64,000 bases of DNA from Halieaceae bacterium UBA5044 (lineage in GTDB: Bacteria > Pseudomonadota > Gammaproteobacteria > Pseudomonadales > Halieaceae), in the NCBI GenBank assembly GCA_002416125.1, contig DIBU01000013.1, positions 62,001 through 126,000 of the forward strand, read 5' to 3'. Below, one piece after another: positions 34,163 to 43,458 of the stretch. The notes under the pieces were generated by a model. The model had not been told where the DNA came from. It did no database searches and saw only the letters and a list, made by a program, of their open reading frames with translations. The position numbers and the translations under genes were made by a program. The stretch's first letter is position 1; the number at the start of each line of letters is the position of its first letter.

Positions 34163-36883
34163 ATGATTACGACTACGATGAAGAAAATCTTCGGCACCCG
34201 CAATGATCGGGAGCTGAAGCGCCTTGGCAAGATCGTGCGCAAGATCAACGCACTGGAAGAGGCTATGCAGGCGCTGGACGATGCCGCCCTGGCGGCCAAG
34301 ACCGGCGAGTTCCGCCAGCGCCTGGCGGATGGCGCGACGTTGGACGACATTCTGCCCGAGGCCTTCGCGGTCACTCGTGAGGCGAGCCAGCGCACGCTGG
34401 GCATGCGGCATTTTGATGTGCAGCTGATTGGTGGTATGGCGCTGCATGAGGGCAAGATTGCCGAGATGGGTACGGGCGAGGGCAAGACCCTGGTGGCCAC
34501 CCTGCCGGCCTACCTGAATGCCCTGTCAGGCAAAAGTGTGCACCTGATTACGGTCAACGATTACCTGGCCGGGCGCGATGCGCAGTGGATGTCTCCGCTG
34601 TACCGCTTCCTCGGTGTGTCCGTCGGTGTTGTTCGCTCCGGGCAGACCCAGGAGCAGAAGCGCGAGGCGTACCAGGCCGATATCATTCACGGCACCAACA
34701 ACGAATTCGGCTTTGACTACCTGCGCGACAACATGGCGTTCCGGCTTGAGGACAAAATGCAGGGCGAGCTCAGTTTCGCCATTGTCGACGAAGTTGACTC
34801 TATCCTGATCGACGAGGCGCGCACCCCGCTGGTGATTTCCGGGGCTTCCGAGGACAGCTCGGCCCTGTACCAGCGCATCAACAAACTGGTCCCCCTGCTG
34901 AAACGTGATGTGGAAGGGCAGGAAGGCCACTACACGGTCGACGAGAAACAGCGTCAGATTGAGCTGACCGAGATGGGCCACGAGTACGTCGAAGAGCTGC
35001 TTACGGGTGAGGGGCTGCTGCAGGAAGGCGACAGCCTCTACGCTGCGACCAACCTGAACCTGCTGCACCATGTGTATTCCGGCCTGCGCGCCCACGCACT
35101 GTTCCATCGGGACGTGGAGTACATTGTACAGGGCGACCAGGTGGTGTTGATTGATGAGCACACCGGCCGCACCATGGCCGGCCGCAGACTCTCCGAAGGT
35201 CTGCACCAGGCCATCGAAGCCAAGGAAGGCGTGCGTATCCAGAACGAGAGCCAGACCCTGGCCTCGACCACGTTCCAGAACTACTTCCGGCTGTACAAGA
35301 AACTGGCGGGCATGACCGGCACCGCGGACACGGAAGCGTTCGAGTTTCGCCAGATCTACGGCCTCGAGGTGCTGGTGATTCCGACCAACAAACCGCGGCA
35401 GCGGAAGGATCTGAACGATCTGGTCTACCTGACACGCGAAGAGAAATTCGACGCCATTGTCACTGACGTCAAGGATTGTGTGGAGAAAGGCGCTCCCGTG
35501 CTGGTGGGCACCGCGTCGGTGGAAACCTCTGAAGAGCTGTCGCAGCGTTTCCGCGCCGCGAAGATTCCGCATAAAGTCCTCAACGCGAAATACCACGAAC
35601 AGGAAGCGGAGATCATTGCCCAGGCCGGGCGCCCGGGGGTGGTGACCATCGCCACCAACATGGCGGGCCGGGGCACGGACATCGTGCTGGGTGGCAGCCT
35701 TGAGGCGGAGCTGGAGTCACTGGGTGAGGTATCCGATGCGCAGCGCGCCGAGCTGACCGAGGCCTGGCGTCAGCGCCACGAGGCGGTGCTGGCTGCGGGC
35801 GGCCTGCATATTCTGGGTACTGAGCGACACGAGTCGCGGCGCATCGATAATCAGCTGCGCGGTCGTGCCGGGCGCCAGGGCGACCCCGGCCTGTCGCGGT
35901 TCTACCTGTCACTCGAAGACAATCTCATGCGCATTTTCGCCTCTGACCGGGTGAAGAGCTTCATGCAGGCGCTGGGTATGGAAAAGGGCGAAGCGATAGA
36001 ACACCGCATGGTGACCAACGCCATTGAAAAGGCGCAGCGTAAGGTCGAGGGGCGCAACTTCGACATTCGCAAGCAGTTGCTCGAATACGATGACGTGGCC
36101 AACGACCAGCGCCAGATCATCTATCAACAGCGTAACGAGTTGCTGGGCGAGGCGGATATTGCCGAAACCATCACCGCCATTCGCGAGGACGTGGTGAACG
36201 AGGCGATCTCCAGCTACATCCCGCCGATGAGCGTCGAGGAGCAGTGGGATGTACCTGGCCTGGAGCGTCAGCTGGAGGCGGAATTTGCCGTGACGCTGCC
36301 GCTGCAGCAATGGCTGGACGAGGACGACAGCCTGCACGAGGAAGCACTGCGCGAAAAAATCATCGCCGCGGTGCAGGAAGCCTACGACGCCAAGTGTGCG
36401 GACGTTGGGCCGCCCATGCGCAAGATCGAAAAGCAGATCATGCTGCAGGTGCTGGATACGCTGTGGAAAGATCACCTGGCGACCATGGATCATCTCCGGC
36501 AGGGCATCCATCTGCGCGCCTACGCGCAGAAGAATCCCAAGCAGGAATACAAGCGTGAGTCCTTCGCGTTGTTCGAACAGCTGCTGCAGAGCCTCAAGTA
36601 TGAGGTCATCAAGTTCCTGAGCCACGTGCAGATCCAGCACCAGGACGAGTCGGCGCTGATTGAGGCGCGCAGACGCGAGGCCGCGGAGCGCGAGAAGCTC
36701 GCCTTTCAGCACGCCGCGGCCTCGGCCATGGCGGAGGAAGCCCTGGCCAGTGGGGCGGCGGAACCGGCGCCGGCGGAAACGCCTCAGACCTTCACCCGCG
36801 AGCAGCCCAAGGTGGGGCGCAACGAACCCTGCCCCTGTGGCAGCGGAAAAAAGTACAAGCAGTGCCATGGGCGCATCGATTGA
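34163..36883 (+). CDS. secA: Preprotein translocase ATPase SecA
   Basis: The 906-residue motor of the general secretion pathway. Walker A [13 protein letters not shown] with Lys108, the same position as in E. coli, which supports the start ATG at 34163. Also [28 protein letters not shown], the DEAD-type [20 protein letters not shown]-like segment, [31 protein letters not shown], and [10 protein letters not shown]. The C-terminal zinc-binding tail [19 protein letters not shown] binds SecB and phospholipid. No SecM arrest peptide is encoded upstream. Confidence 0.98.
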   Translation: [906 protein letters not shown]

Positions 36884-36912
36884 GCCGGGTGGCGTAGCGG
36901 GAGAGCAACAGC

Positions 36913-38139
36913 ATGGCAGTGGGTGAAGCACGCCTGGGGGAGTTGCTGTCGGTACCGGGCCTGCGCCTGGCCACAGTTTCCGCGGGCATAAAGAAGCCGG
37001 GGCGGCGCGATGTCGTGCTCATGGAGTTGGCCGCCGGTAGCCATGTGGCGGGAGTTTTCACCCGCAACGCCTTCTGCGCGGCGCCGGTGGTGGTGGCGAA
37101 GGAGCATCTGGCGGCCAGTCAGCAGCGGCCAACCTACCTGTTGGTGAACACGGGTAATGCCAATGCGGGTACCGGCGAAGCCGGTCTCGCTGATGCGCGA
37201 CGCTGTGCCGCGGCCGTTGCTGAACGGGCCGGCGTAGCGCCCGAGTCCGTGCTGCCGTTCTCCACCGGCGTCATCGGGGAGCCGTTGCCGGTGCAGAAAA
37301 TTATCGACGTGCTGCCGCAGGCGCTGGCGGCGTTGCAGGTGGACGGCTGGCTGGATGCTGCCCACGGCATCATGACCACCGATACCCGGCCCAAGGCCTG
37401 CTCGGTGCGGTTCAGCTGCAACGGGCACAGCCATGTGTTGACCGGCATCGCCAAGGGCGCCGGCATGTTGCGGCCCAACATGGCGACGATGCTGGCCTAT
37501 CTTGCGACAGATGTAGCGGTCAGTCCTGCAATCCTGCAGGCTCTGCTCGCCGAGGCGGTGGAGCTTTCGTTCAACCGCATCACGGTGGACGGGGACACCT
37601 CGACCAACGACGCCTGCATGCTGGTGGCCACTGGCGCGGCGGGCAACCCGCCGTTGCGGTCGACCGACGATCCTCTTTACGATGTTTTGCGCAACGCCTT
37701 GCAGGAGATCTGCGTAGACCTGGCCCAGGGCCTGGTGCGTGACGGCGAAGGGGCCAGCAAGTTTGTCACGGTGCAGGTCAATGGGGGCGCACAGGAGCAG
37801 GAATGCCTCGACGTGGCCTTTACCATCGCCCACTCACCGCTGGTGAAGACGGCGCTGTTCGCCTCCGATCCAAACTGGGGGCGCCTGCTGGCGGCGATCG
37901 GCCGCGCTGGCCTGGTAGACCTCGATGTCACCCGCATCGCCGTGTACCTGAACGATGTGCTGATTGCCGAGCAGGGGTGCCGTGCGTCCAGTTACACCGA
38001 ACAGCAGGGTGCCGCGGCGATGGCACAGGAAGACATCACCATTCGCATCGAACTGCAGCGCGGTCCTGCCACAGCGACCGTGTGGACCACAGACTTCTCC
38101 TACGACTATGTACGCATCAATGCGGAGTACCGTACCTGA
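36913..38139 (+). CDS. argJ: Glutamate N-acetyltransferase / amino-acid acetyltransferase ArgJ
   Basis: A 408-residue self-processing Ntn-type enzyme that recycles acetyl from N-acetylornithine to glutamate, and in bifunctional forms also uses acetyl-CoA. The autoproteolysis site is in GMLRPNMATMLAYLATD, cleaved before the Thr of ATML to give alpha and beta chains. Other marks: NTGNANAGTG, STGVIGEPLP, GIMTTDT, SFNRITVDGDTSTND, EGASKF and SDPNWGRLLAAIGRAG. mutT begins at the base after the stop. Confidence 0.96.
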   Translation: MAVGEARLGELLSVPGLRLATVSAGIKKPGRRDVVLMELAAGSHVAGVFTRNAFCAAPVVVAKEHLAASQQRPTYLLVNTGNANAGTGEAGLADARRCAAAVAERAGVAPESVLPFSTGVIGEPLPVQKIIDVLPQALAALQVDGWLDAAHGIMTTDTRPKACSVRFSCNGHSHVLTGIAKGAGMLRPNMATMLAYLATDVAVSPAILQALLAEAVELSFNRITVDGDTSTNDACMLVATGAAGNPPLRSTDDPLYDVLRNALQEICVDLAQGLVRDGEGASKFVTVQVNGGAQEQECLDVAFTIAHSPLVKTALFASDPNWGRLLAAIGRAGLVDLDVTRIAVYLNDVLIAEQGCRASSYTEQQGAAAMAQEDITIRIELQRGPATATVWTTDFSYDYVRINAEYRT

Positions 38140-38547
38140 ATGGCCGCAGTGCACGTTGCGGTTGGCGTGGTGCTGGATGAACAGCACAGGGTACTGATCA
38201 GCCGCCGTGCCAGTGCGGCGCACCAGGGTGGGCTGTGGGAGTTCCCCGGCGGCAAGGTCGAGCCCGGCGAGTCTGTGGAGCGGGCGCTGGCGCGGGAGCT
38301 GCGCGAGGAACTCGGTATCGGTTTCGCGAGCTCACAACCTTTACTGCTCGTGCCCTTCAACTACGGCGACAAGGCGGTGCTGCTGGATGTGCACCTGGTG
38401 ACGGAGCTGGAGGGCAAGGCGCGCGGGCTGGAAGGGCAGCCCTTGCGTTGGGTGACGGCAGAGGAGCTGGCTCGCTACGAGTTTCCGGCCGCCAACGTGC
38501 CTATCGTCAGCGCTGTTCGCCGGCGGCTGGGGGAGCAGGCGGGTTAG
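38140..38547 (+). CDS. mutT: 8-oxo-dGTP diphosphatase MutT
   Basis: A 135-residue Nudix hydrolase that cleans oxidised guanine nucleotides from the pool. The Nudix box is complete: GGKVEPGESVERALARELREELGI. The preceding VAVGVVLDEQHRVLISRR and GGLWEFPGGK are typical MutT features. The C-terminal WVTAEELARYEFPAANVPIV matches MutT proper, not generic Nudix enzymes. It directly abuts argJ and converges on coaE, 15 bases away. Some MutT proteins carry a thiamine-phosphate synthase-like extension; this one does not. Confidence 0.94.
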   Translation: MAAVHVAVGVVLDEQHRVLISRRASAAHQGGLWEFPGGKVEPGESVERALARELREELGIGFASSQPLLLVPFNYGDKAVLLDVHLVTELEGKARGLEGQPLRWVTAEELARYEFPAANVPIVSAVRRRLGEQAG

Positions 38548-38562
38548 TGTGGCATGACCGTG

Positions 38563-39177
38563 TCAGTGTTGCCGCGCTTCCTCCGCACGCTGCAGAAACT
38601 CCTTGTGCAACTCGGCGACCACCGCGTCCAGTGCCTCCAGTGACCCGCTGTTGTCAATCACAATGTCTGCCCCTGCCAGGCGCTGCTGTCTCGGCAGCTG
38701 CGCGGCCATGATGCGCTTCACCTGGTCCTCGTCATTGTTGTCTCGCTGCACCGTGCGCGCCAGCTGCATCGCCTCCGGGACATCCACGACAACCACCAGC
38801 GTGGCGAGATCGCGCTGGGTAGCGGATTCCAGCAGCAGTGGCGAACTGAGCAGGGTGTAAGGGCTGCGCGAGGCGGCCAACTGGCGCTGGATCTCCTCAC
38901 CGATGAGGGGGTGGGTCAGCTGCTCCAGCCACTTGCGCTCTGCCGGGTCGGCAAACACGATACGTCGCAGCGCAGCGCGGTCCAGGCTGCCGTCACCCTG
39001 CAGCAGCTCGGAGCCGTAGCGCCGGGCAATCGCCGCCAGCGCCGGTGTGCCGGGCTCCACGACGATGCGTGCCGCCAGATCCGCATCAACCACGGTGATG
39101 CCCTGACGGGCGAAGCGATCCGTGACCGCGGTCTTGCCGCTGCCGATGCCGCCGGTAATGCCGATAATCAGGCTCAT
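38563..39177 (-). CDS. coaE: Dephospho-CoA kinase CoaE
   Basis: A 204-residue P-loop kinase that performs the last step of CoA synthesis. Walker A IGITGGIGSGKTAVTD is at residues 4-19, followed by FARQGITVVDADLAARIVVEPG, RIVFADPAERKWLEQLTHPLI, and VVVVDVPEAMQLARTVQRDN with the lid Arg. ATG 39177 is chosen because GGAAG lies 6 bases upstream and the P-loop then has the usual distance from the N-terminus. It sits directly downstream of pilD as in Pseudomonas; yacG, often next, is absent. Confidence 0.95.
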   Translation of the reverse strand: MSLIIGITGGIGSGKTAVTDRFARQGITVVDADLAARIVVEPGTPALAAIARRYGSELLQGDGSLDRAALRRIVFADPAERKWLEQLTHPLIGEEIQRQLAASRSPYTLLSSPLLLESATQRDLATLVVVVDVPEAMQLARTVQRDNNDEDQVKRIMAAQLPRQQRLAGADIVIDNSGSLEALDAVVAELHKEFLQRAEEARQH

Positions 39178-39205
39178 GTTGTCTTCCATCGTCGGACTGG
39201 CCCTG

Positions 39206-40072
39206 TCAGGCGGGCAAGCCGTTCGCGCCCAGCCAGGCCTGAAGAATGGACTCACCCCAGATCAGGGCCAGCCACCCGGCGGCCGCCAGGTAGGGCCCGA
39301 AAGGCATGGGAATATCGCGGCCCCGGCGCGCGATGACGATCAGCAGAATGCCGACCACGGCGCCCACCAGCGAAGACAGCAGGACTACCAGCGGCAGTGC
39401 CTGCCAGCCCAGCCATGCCCCCAGCGCTGCCAGCAGCTTGAAGTCTCCGTAGCCCATGCCTTCCTTGCCGGTTACCAGCTTGAACAGCCAGTACACGCTC
39501 CACAGGATGCCATAGCCAGCGATTGCGCCGAGTACGGCATCGGTAATAGGCACGAACGTGCCATTCAGGTTGAACGCCAGTCCCAGCCACAGCAGGGGCA
39601 GGGTAATGTCGTCGGGCAACAGCTGGGTATCAAAGTCTATCAGGGTGAGGGTGATGAGAGCCCAGGTCAGCAGCACGGCGCCGGCCAGCTGCCAGCTGGG
39701 GCCGTAATGCAATCCCAGCCAGAGTGTGATGAGTCCGGTGGCCGCTTCCACCACGGGGTAGCGCGGGGAAATGCGCGCGCGGCATCCGGCACAGCGGCCC
39801 CGGAGCAACAGGTAACTGATCACCGGGATGTTCTGCCAGGGGCGCACCGGTGCCTTGCAGTGCGGGCAGTGGGAGTTGGGTGCGGCCAGGCTCAGAGGCT
39901 CTGCGTCGGTGACGGGTTGCTCCAGGAGTTCGCAACACTCCCGGCGCCACTGCGCCTGCATCATCAGCGGCAGCCGATACACCACCACATTGAGGAAGCT
40001 GCCGACGACCAGGCCCAGCAGCAACAGGCAGCTTGCCAGCCACCCGGGCTGCGCCAGGAATACGTCCAGCAC
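39206..40072 (-). CDS. pilD: Type IV prepilin peptidase / N-methyltransferase PilD
   Basis: A 288-residue bifunctional membrane enzyme that cuts prepilin leaders after Gly and methylates the new N-terminal Phe. The N-terminal domain has GSFLNVVVYRLP and the four-Cys zinc site (CPHC at about 70, CAGC at about 95). The aspartyl protease residues are in TLIDFDTQLLPDD and GMGYGDFKLLAALGAWLG. About eight membrane helices. The start is a GTG at 40072. It is encoded with pilC and pilB, and will process the pilin encoded nearby. Confidence 0.96.
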   Translation of the reverse strand: MLDVFLAQPGWLASCLLLLGLVVGSFLNVVVYRLPLMMQAQWRRECCELLEQPVTDAEPLSLAAPNSHCPHCKAPVRPWQNIPVISYLLLRGRCAGCRARISPRYPVVEAATGLITLWLGLHYGPSWQLAGAVLLTWALITLTLIDFDTQLLPDDITLPLLWLGLAFNLNGTFVPITDAVLGAIAGYGILWSVYWLFKLVTGKEGMGYGDFKLLAALGAWLGWQALPLVVLLSSLVGAVVGILLIVIARRGRDIPMPFGPYLAAAGWLALIWGESILQAWLGANGLPA

Positions 40073-40082
40073 CCGCGCTGGC

Positions 40083-41300
40083 CTAGATCACCGAACCCAG
40101 CATGAAGATCGGCAGGTACATGGCGATCATCAGGCCACCGACCAGCACGCCGAGCACCGACATGATGATGGGCTCCATCAGTGAGCTGAGGCTGTCTACC
40201 GCGTTGTCCACGGCTTCCTCGTAATGCTGCGCGACCTTGTCCAGCATGTCGTCCAGCGCGCCGGACTCCTCGCCGATAGATACCATCTGCAGCAGCATGT
40301 TCGGGAACAGGCCGGTGGCGCGAATCGCCTGGTACAGCGTGGTGCCGGTGGTAACGTCGTCGCGAATCTGCATGATCGCCTTGCTGTACACCGAGTTGCC
40401 CGCAGCGCCGGCGGTAGAGGTCAGGGCGTCCACCAGCGGCACACCGGCGGCGAAGGTTGTCGCCAGGGTGCGGGAAAAGCGGGCCACGATCGCGTCGTGC
40501 ACAATGCCTCCCACGACCGGCAGGCGCAGGGCGAGTCGATCCAGTGCCTCGGCAAACGCCACCGAACGGTGTTTGGCCTCCTTCATGCCGTAGCCGACGG
40601 CAATCATGCCAATGAGGATGATAAACCACCACTCCTGCATGAAATTCGAGAGCCCCACCACCATCAGGGTGAACGCCGGCAGGTCGGAGCCGAAGCTGCG
40701 GAAGGTATCGGCAAACTGCGGTACCACCTTGATCAGCAAAATGGCGGTCACCACGATGGCCACGATCACCACCGCAGTCGGGTAGGTCATGGCCTTTTTG
40801 ATCTTGGCTTTCAGCTGCTCGGTTTTTTCCTTGTAGGTGGCGACCCGGCTCAGCATGACTTCCAGCGTGCCCGAGGCCTCGCCGGAGGCGACCAGGCTGC
40901 AGAACAGATCGTCGAACTGGCGCGGGTACTTCGCCAGCGACGGCGCCAGGCCGGAACCGGAGGCCACATCGTTTTTGATGCTTACCACCAGCTCGCGCAT
41001 GCGCGGCTTTTCGAGTCCTTCCGCGACGATGTCGAAGCTCTGTACCAGCGGTACACCGGCTTTCATCATCGTGGCCAGCTGGCGCGTGAAAATGGCGATG
41101 TCTGCCGGCTTGATCGGCTTGCCGCTGCCACCGAACAGGGGCTTGGCCTTTTTCTTGACCGTTTTCGGCTTGATGCCCTGGGTGCGCAGCTGCGCGCGGG
41201 CAACGCCCGAGCTCTGTGCGGTGATCTCACCCTGTGTCGCGCGCCCGTTGCGGTCGACGCCGTTCCACACAAATACGTTTTTTGCCGCGTTGGTAGCCAT
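40083..41300 (-). CDS. pilC: Type IV pilus inner-membrane platform protein PilC
   Basis: A 405-residue T2SF-family protein that couples the PilB motor to pilus assembly. Two T2SF repeats: one with FTRQLATMMKAGVPLVQSFDIVAEG, GLAPSLAKYPRQFDDLFCSLVASGEASGTLE, and a second with FSRTLATTFAAGVPLVDALTSTAGAAG and NMLLQMVSIGEESGALDDMLDKVA. Three hydrophobic spans. It starts 34 bases after the pilB stop and continues into pilD, consistent with a pilBCD operon. Confidence 0.96.
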   Translation of the reverse strand: MATNAAKNVFVWNGVDRNGRATQGEITAQSSGVARAQLRTQGIKPKTVKKKAKPLFGGSGKPIKPADIAIFTRQLATMMKAGVPLVQSFDIVAEGLEKPRMRELVVSIKNDVASGSGLAPSLAKYPRQFDDLFCSLVASGEASGTLEVMLSRVATYKEKTEQLKAKIKKAMTYPTAVVIVAIVVTAILLIKVVPQFADTFRSFGSDLPAFTLMVVGLSNFMQEWWFIILIGMIAVGYGMKEAKHRSVAFAEALDRLALRLPVVGGIVHDAIVARFSRTLATTFAAGVPLVDALTSTAGAAGNSVYSKAIMQIRDDVTTGTTLYQAIRATGLFPNMLLQMVSIGEESGALDDMLDKVAQHYEEAVDNAVDSLSSLMEPIIMSVLGVLVGGLMIAMYLPIFMLGSVI

Positions 41301-41334
41301 AGTCTCGTCCGTTTAGCACGTGGTTACGCAGTGT

Positions 41335-43053
41335 CTAGTCTGTGGTCACCCGGTTCACTTCTTCCAGGCTGGTCATACCCTTGAGTACTTTCAGCAGCGC
41401 CGACTGGTGTAAATCCGGAAAGCCCTCCGCGCGCGCCTGCTTGTGGATTTCCATGGCGTTGCCCTGAGACAGAATCAGCTGGGCGATGGTCGGGGTGATA
41501 CGCACCACCTCGTAGATACCGACCCGGCCTTTGTAACCGTCCTTGCAAAGGTCGCAACCCACAGCCCGCCGGATATCGGCGTTGGCCAGCTGTTCCTCGC
41601 TGAAGCCCGCCTTCAGCAGCACCTCGGTGGGCAGTTCGGCGGGTTCGCTGCATTCCTTGCACAGGCGACGCGCCAGCCGCTGGGCGATAATCAGGTTGAC
41701 CGAGGTGGCGAGGTTGAACGAGGGCACACCCATGTTCAGCAGGCGCGTCACGGTTTCGGCGGCGCTGTTGGTGTGCAGGGTGGACAGTACAAGGTGACCG
41801 GTCTGGGCCGCCTTGATGGCGATTTCCGCGGTTTCCAGGTCGCGAATCTCACCGACCATGATCACGTCCGGGTCCTGGCGCAGGAACGAGCGCAGGGCCT
41901 CGGCAAAATTGAGCCCCACCTTGGGGTTCACGTGCACCTGGTTGATGCCTTCCATATTGATTTCCACCGGGTCCTCCGCGGTGGAAATATTCCGCTCCGG
42001 CTGGTTCAGCAGGTTGATACCGGTATACAGCGAGACCGTTTTACCGGAACCGGTGGGACCGGTAACCAGAATCATGCCCTGGGGTTTGCTCAGCGCATCC
42101 AGGTACATCTTCTTCTGGTCTTCCTCGTAACCCAGTGCATCAATACCCATCTGCGCGCTGCTGGGATCCAGAATACGCAGCACCACTTTCTCGCCGAACA
42201 GCGTGGGCAGTGTGTTGACCCGGAAGTCGATGGCCCGGTTGCGGGACAGCTTCATCTGGATGCGCCCGTCCTGCGGCACCCGCCGCTCGGAGATGTCCAT
42301 CTGCGACATGATCTTCAGACGCGCGGCCATCCGTGCCGACAGGTTCTTGGGCGGCTTGACCACTTCGCGCAGAATGCCATCGGTGCGGAAACGCACCCGG
42401 TAGTTCTTCTCGTAGGGTTCGAAGTGAATGTCCGATGCACCCTGCTTGATGGCGTCCACGAGCACCTTGTTGATGAAGCGCACGATCGGGGTCTCGTCGA
42501 CACCGTCTGAGCCCGCGTCCTCCTTGCTGTTGTCATCACCGGTGGAGATATCGATATTCTCGAAGTCCTCCGATTCCAGGTCACCCAGCCCCTCGGTGAG
42601 GTTGTCATGGGACTCCATCCAGTCCGTGATCACCGCGTTCAGGCTGCGTTCCTCGACGAGGATGGCATCGGTGTTGACGCCGGTGTGGAACTTGATTTCG
42701 TCCAGCGCAGCCAGGTTGGTGGGGTCCGACACGGCGATGAACAGGCGGTTGCCGCGGCGGAACAGGGGCAGGGCATGGTGCTTGGTAACGAGGTTGATAT
42801 CCACCAGGCCGCTGGGCAGGGTCGCCAGGTTGAAGGCGCTGATGTCAAACAGTGGCACGCCAAACTCGTTCGAGGCGATCTCCGCAATGCGGTGGCTGTC
42901 GAGGCTTAGCTTGTCAACGAGGTACTTGACCAGGGGAACCCGCTGGTAGGTCGCCTCGCGCTGCGCTTCCTTGGCGGCCTCGGCGCTTAGCAGACCCTCC
43001 ACCACAAGGCGGCCCGCAAGGCCACTCAACTGCCCGATTGCTCTTTCGTTCAT
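41335..43053 (-). CDS. pilB: Type IV pilus extension ATPase PilB
   Basis: A 572-residue GspE-type hexameric ATPase that powers pilus extension. It has the MshEN-type N-terminal domain (residues 1 to about 150; such domains bind c-di-GMP in MshE and some PilB proteins), then the RecA-like domain with Walker A TGPTGSGKTVSLY at about residue 330, the Asp box, Walker B VGEIRDLETAEIAI and the His box TGHLVLSTLHTN. The C-terminal tetracysteine zinc motif is CKECSEPAE ... VGCDLCKDG. It is divergent from pilA. Confidence 0.96.
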   Translation of the reverse strand: MNERAIGQLSGLAGRLVVEGLLSAEAAKEAQREATYQRVPLVKYLVDKLSLDSHRIAEIASNEFGVPLFDISAFNLATLPSGLVDINLVTKHHALPLFRRGNRLFIAVSDPTNLAALDEIKFHTGVNTDAILVEERSLNAVITDWMESHDNLTEGLGDLESEDFENIDISTGDDNSKEDAGSDGVDETPIVRFINKVLVDAIKQGASDIHFEPYEKNYRVRFRTDGILREVVKPPKNLSARMAARLKIMSQMDISERRVPQDGRIQMKLSRNRAIDFRVNTLPTLFGEKVVLRILDPSSAQMGIDALGYEEDQKKMYLDALSKPQGMILVTGPTGSGKTVSLYTGINLLNQPERNISTAEDPVEINMEGINQVHVNPKVGLNFAEALRSFLRQDPDVIMVGEIRDLETAEIAIKAAQTGHLVLSTLHTNSAAETVTRLLNMGVPSFNLATSVNLIIAQRLARRLCKECSEPAELPTEVLLKAGFSEEQLANADIRRAVGCDLCKDGYKGRVGIYEVVRITPTIAQLILSQGNAMEIHKQARAEGFPDLHQSALLKVLKGMTSLEEVNRVTTD

Positions 43054-43369
43054 CCTGCCTGCATCCCTGGGGGTCGCATTATTTTGTCAATACTCTAGCC
43101 AAGTATACCCAGAGAAAGTTCATGCTAATACCCTGAAGCGGCCGTAAAAGCATGATTTTATATGGATTTTTGCCCAAATTTGGCGCGGTTTCGCCCGCCG
43201 TGCGACAGGCTGAGTCACCGCCGGACTGACAATAAACGTCACATCCGGCCGCTTTGTGACCCAAATTGGTCAGGTGTGCGGCGGGCAGGGAGGCGTTCCA
43301 GTGCGCGTCTGAATCGTAACGCCATGTTTTATAAACAAATATTTATCCGACTGGGCTCCCGTGCTTGAT
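43054..43369. other. Divergent pilB-pilA control region
   Basis: A gap of about 400 bases between the two divergent pilus genes, without a credible coding frame. The pilA-proximal end has a sigma54 promoter. Upstream of it, CGACAG (about 43203) and CTGACA (about 43226) could be half-sites of the TGTC type recognised by PilR in Pseudomonas, but this is a guess. I could not place a convincing pilB promoter: TATACT on the minus strand (43107-43102) lacks a good -35. Confidence 0.45.
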
Positions 43370-43385
43370 TGGCACGCTTCATGCT
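43370..43385 (+). promoter_or_regulatory. Sigma54 (-24/-12) promoter of pilA
   Basis: TGGCACG, 4 bases, then ATGCT: GG at 43371-43372 and GC at 43383-43384, exactly 12 apart as in RpoN promoters. The leader before pilA would be about 60 bases. P. aeruginosa pilA is likewise RpoN- and PilR-dependent. Confidence 0.85.
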
Positions 43386-43458
43386 TCCTCTGACTCGCAA
43401 CGTGCTCTTCGAGCAAGCGTGCGGACCAAACACCCCTCAGGGGACAGGAGTAAGGAAC

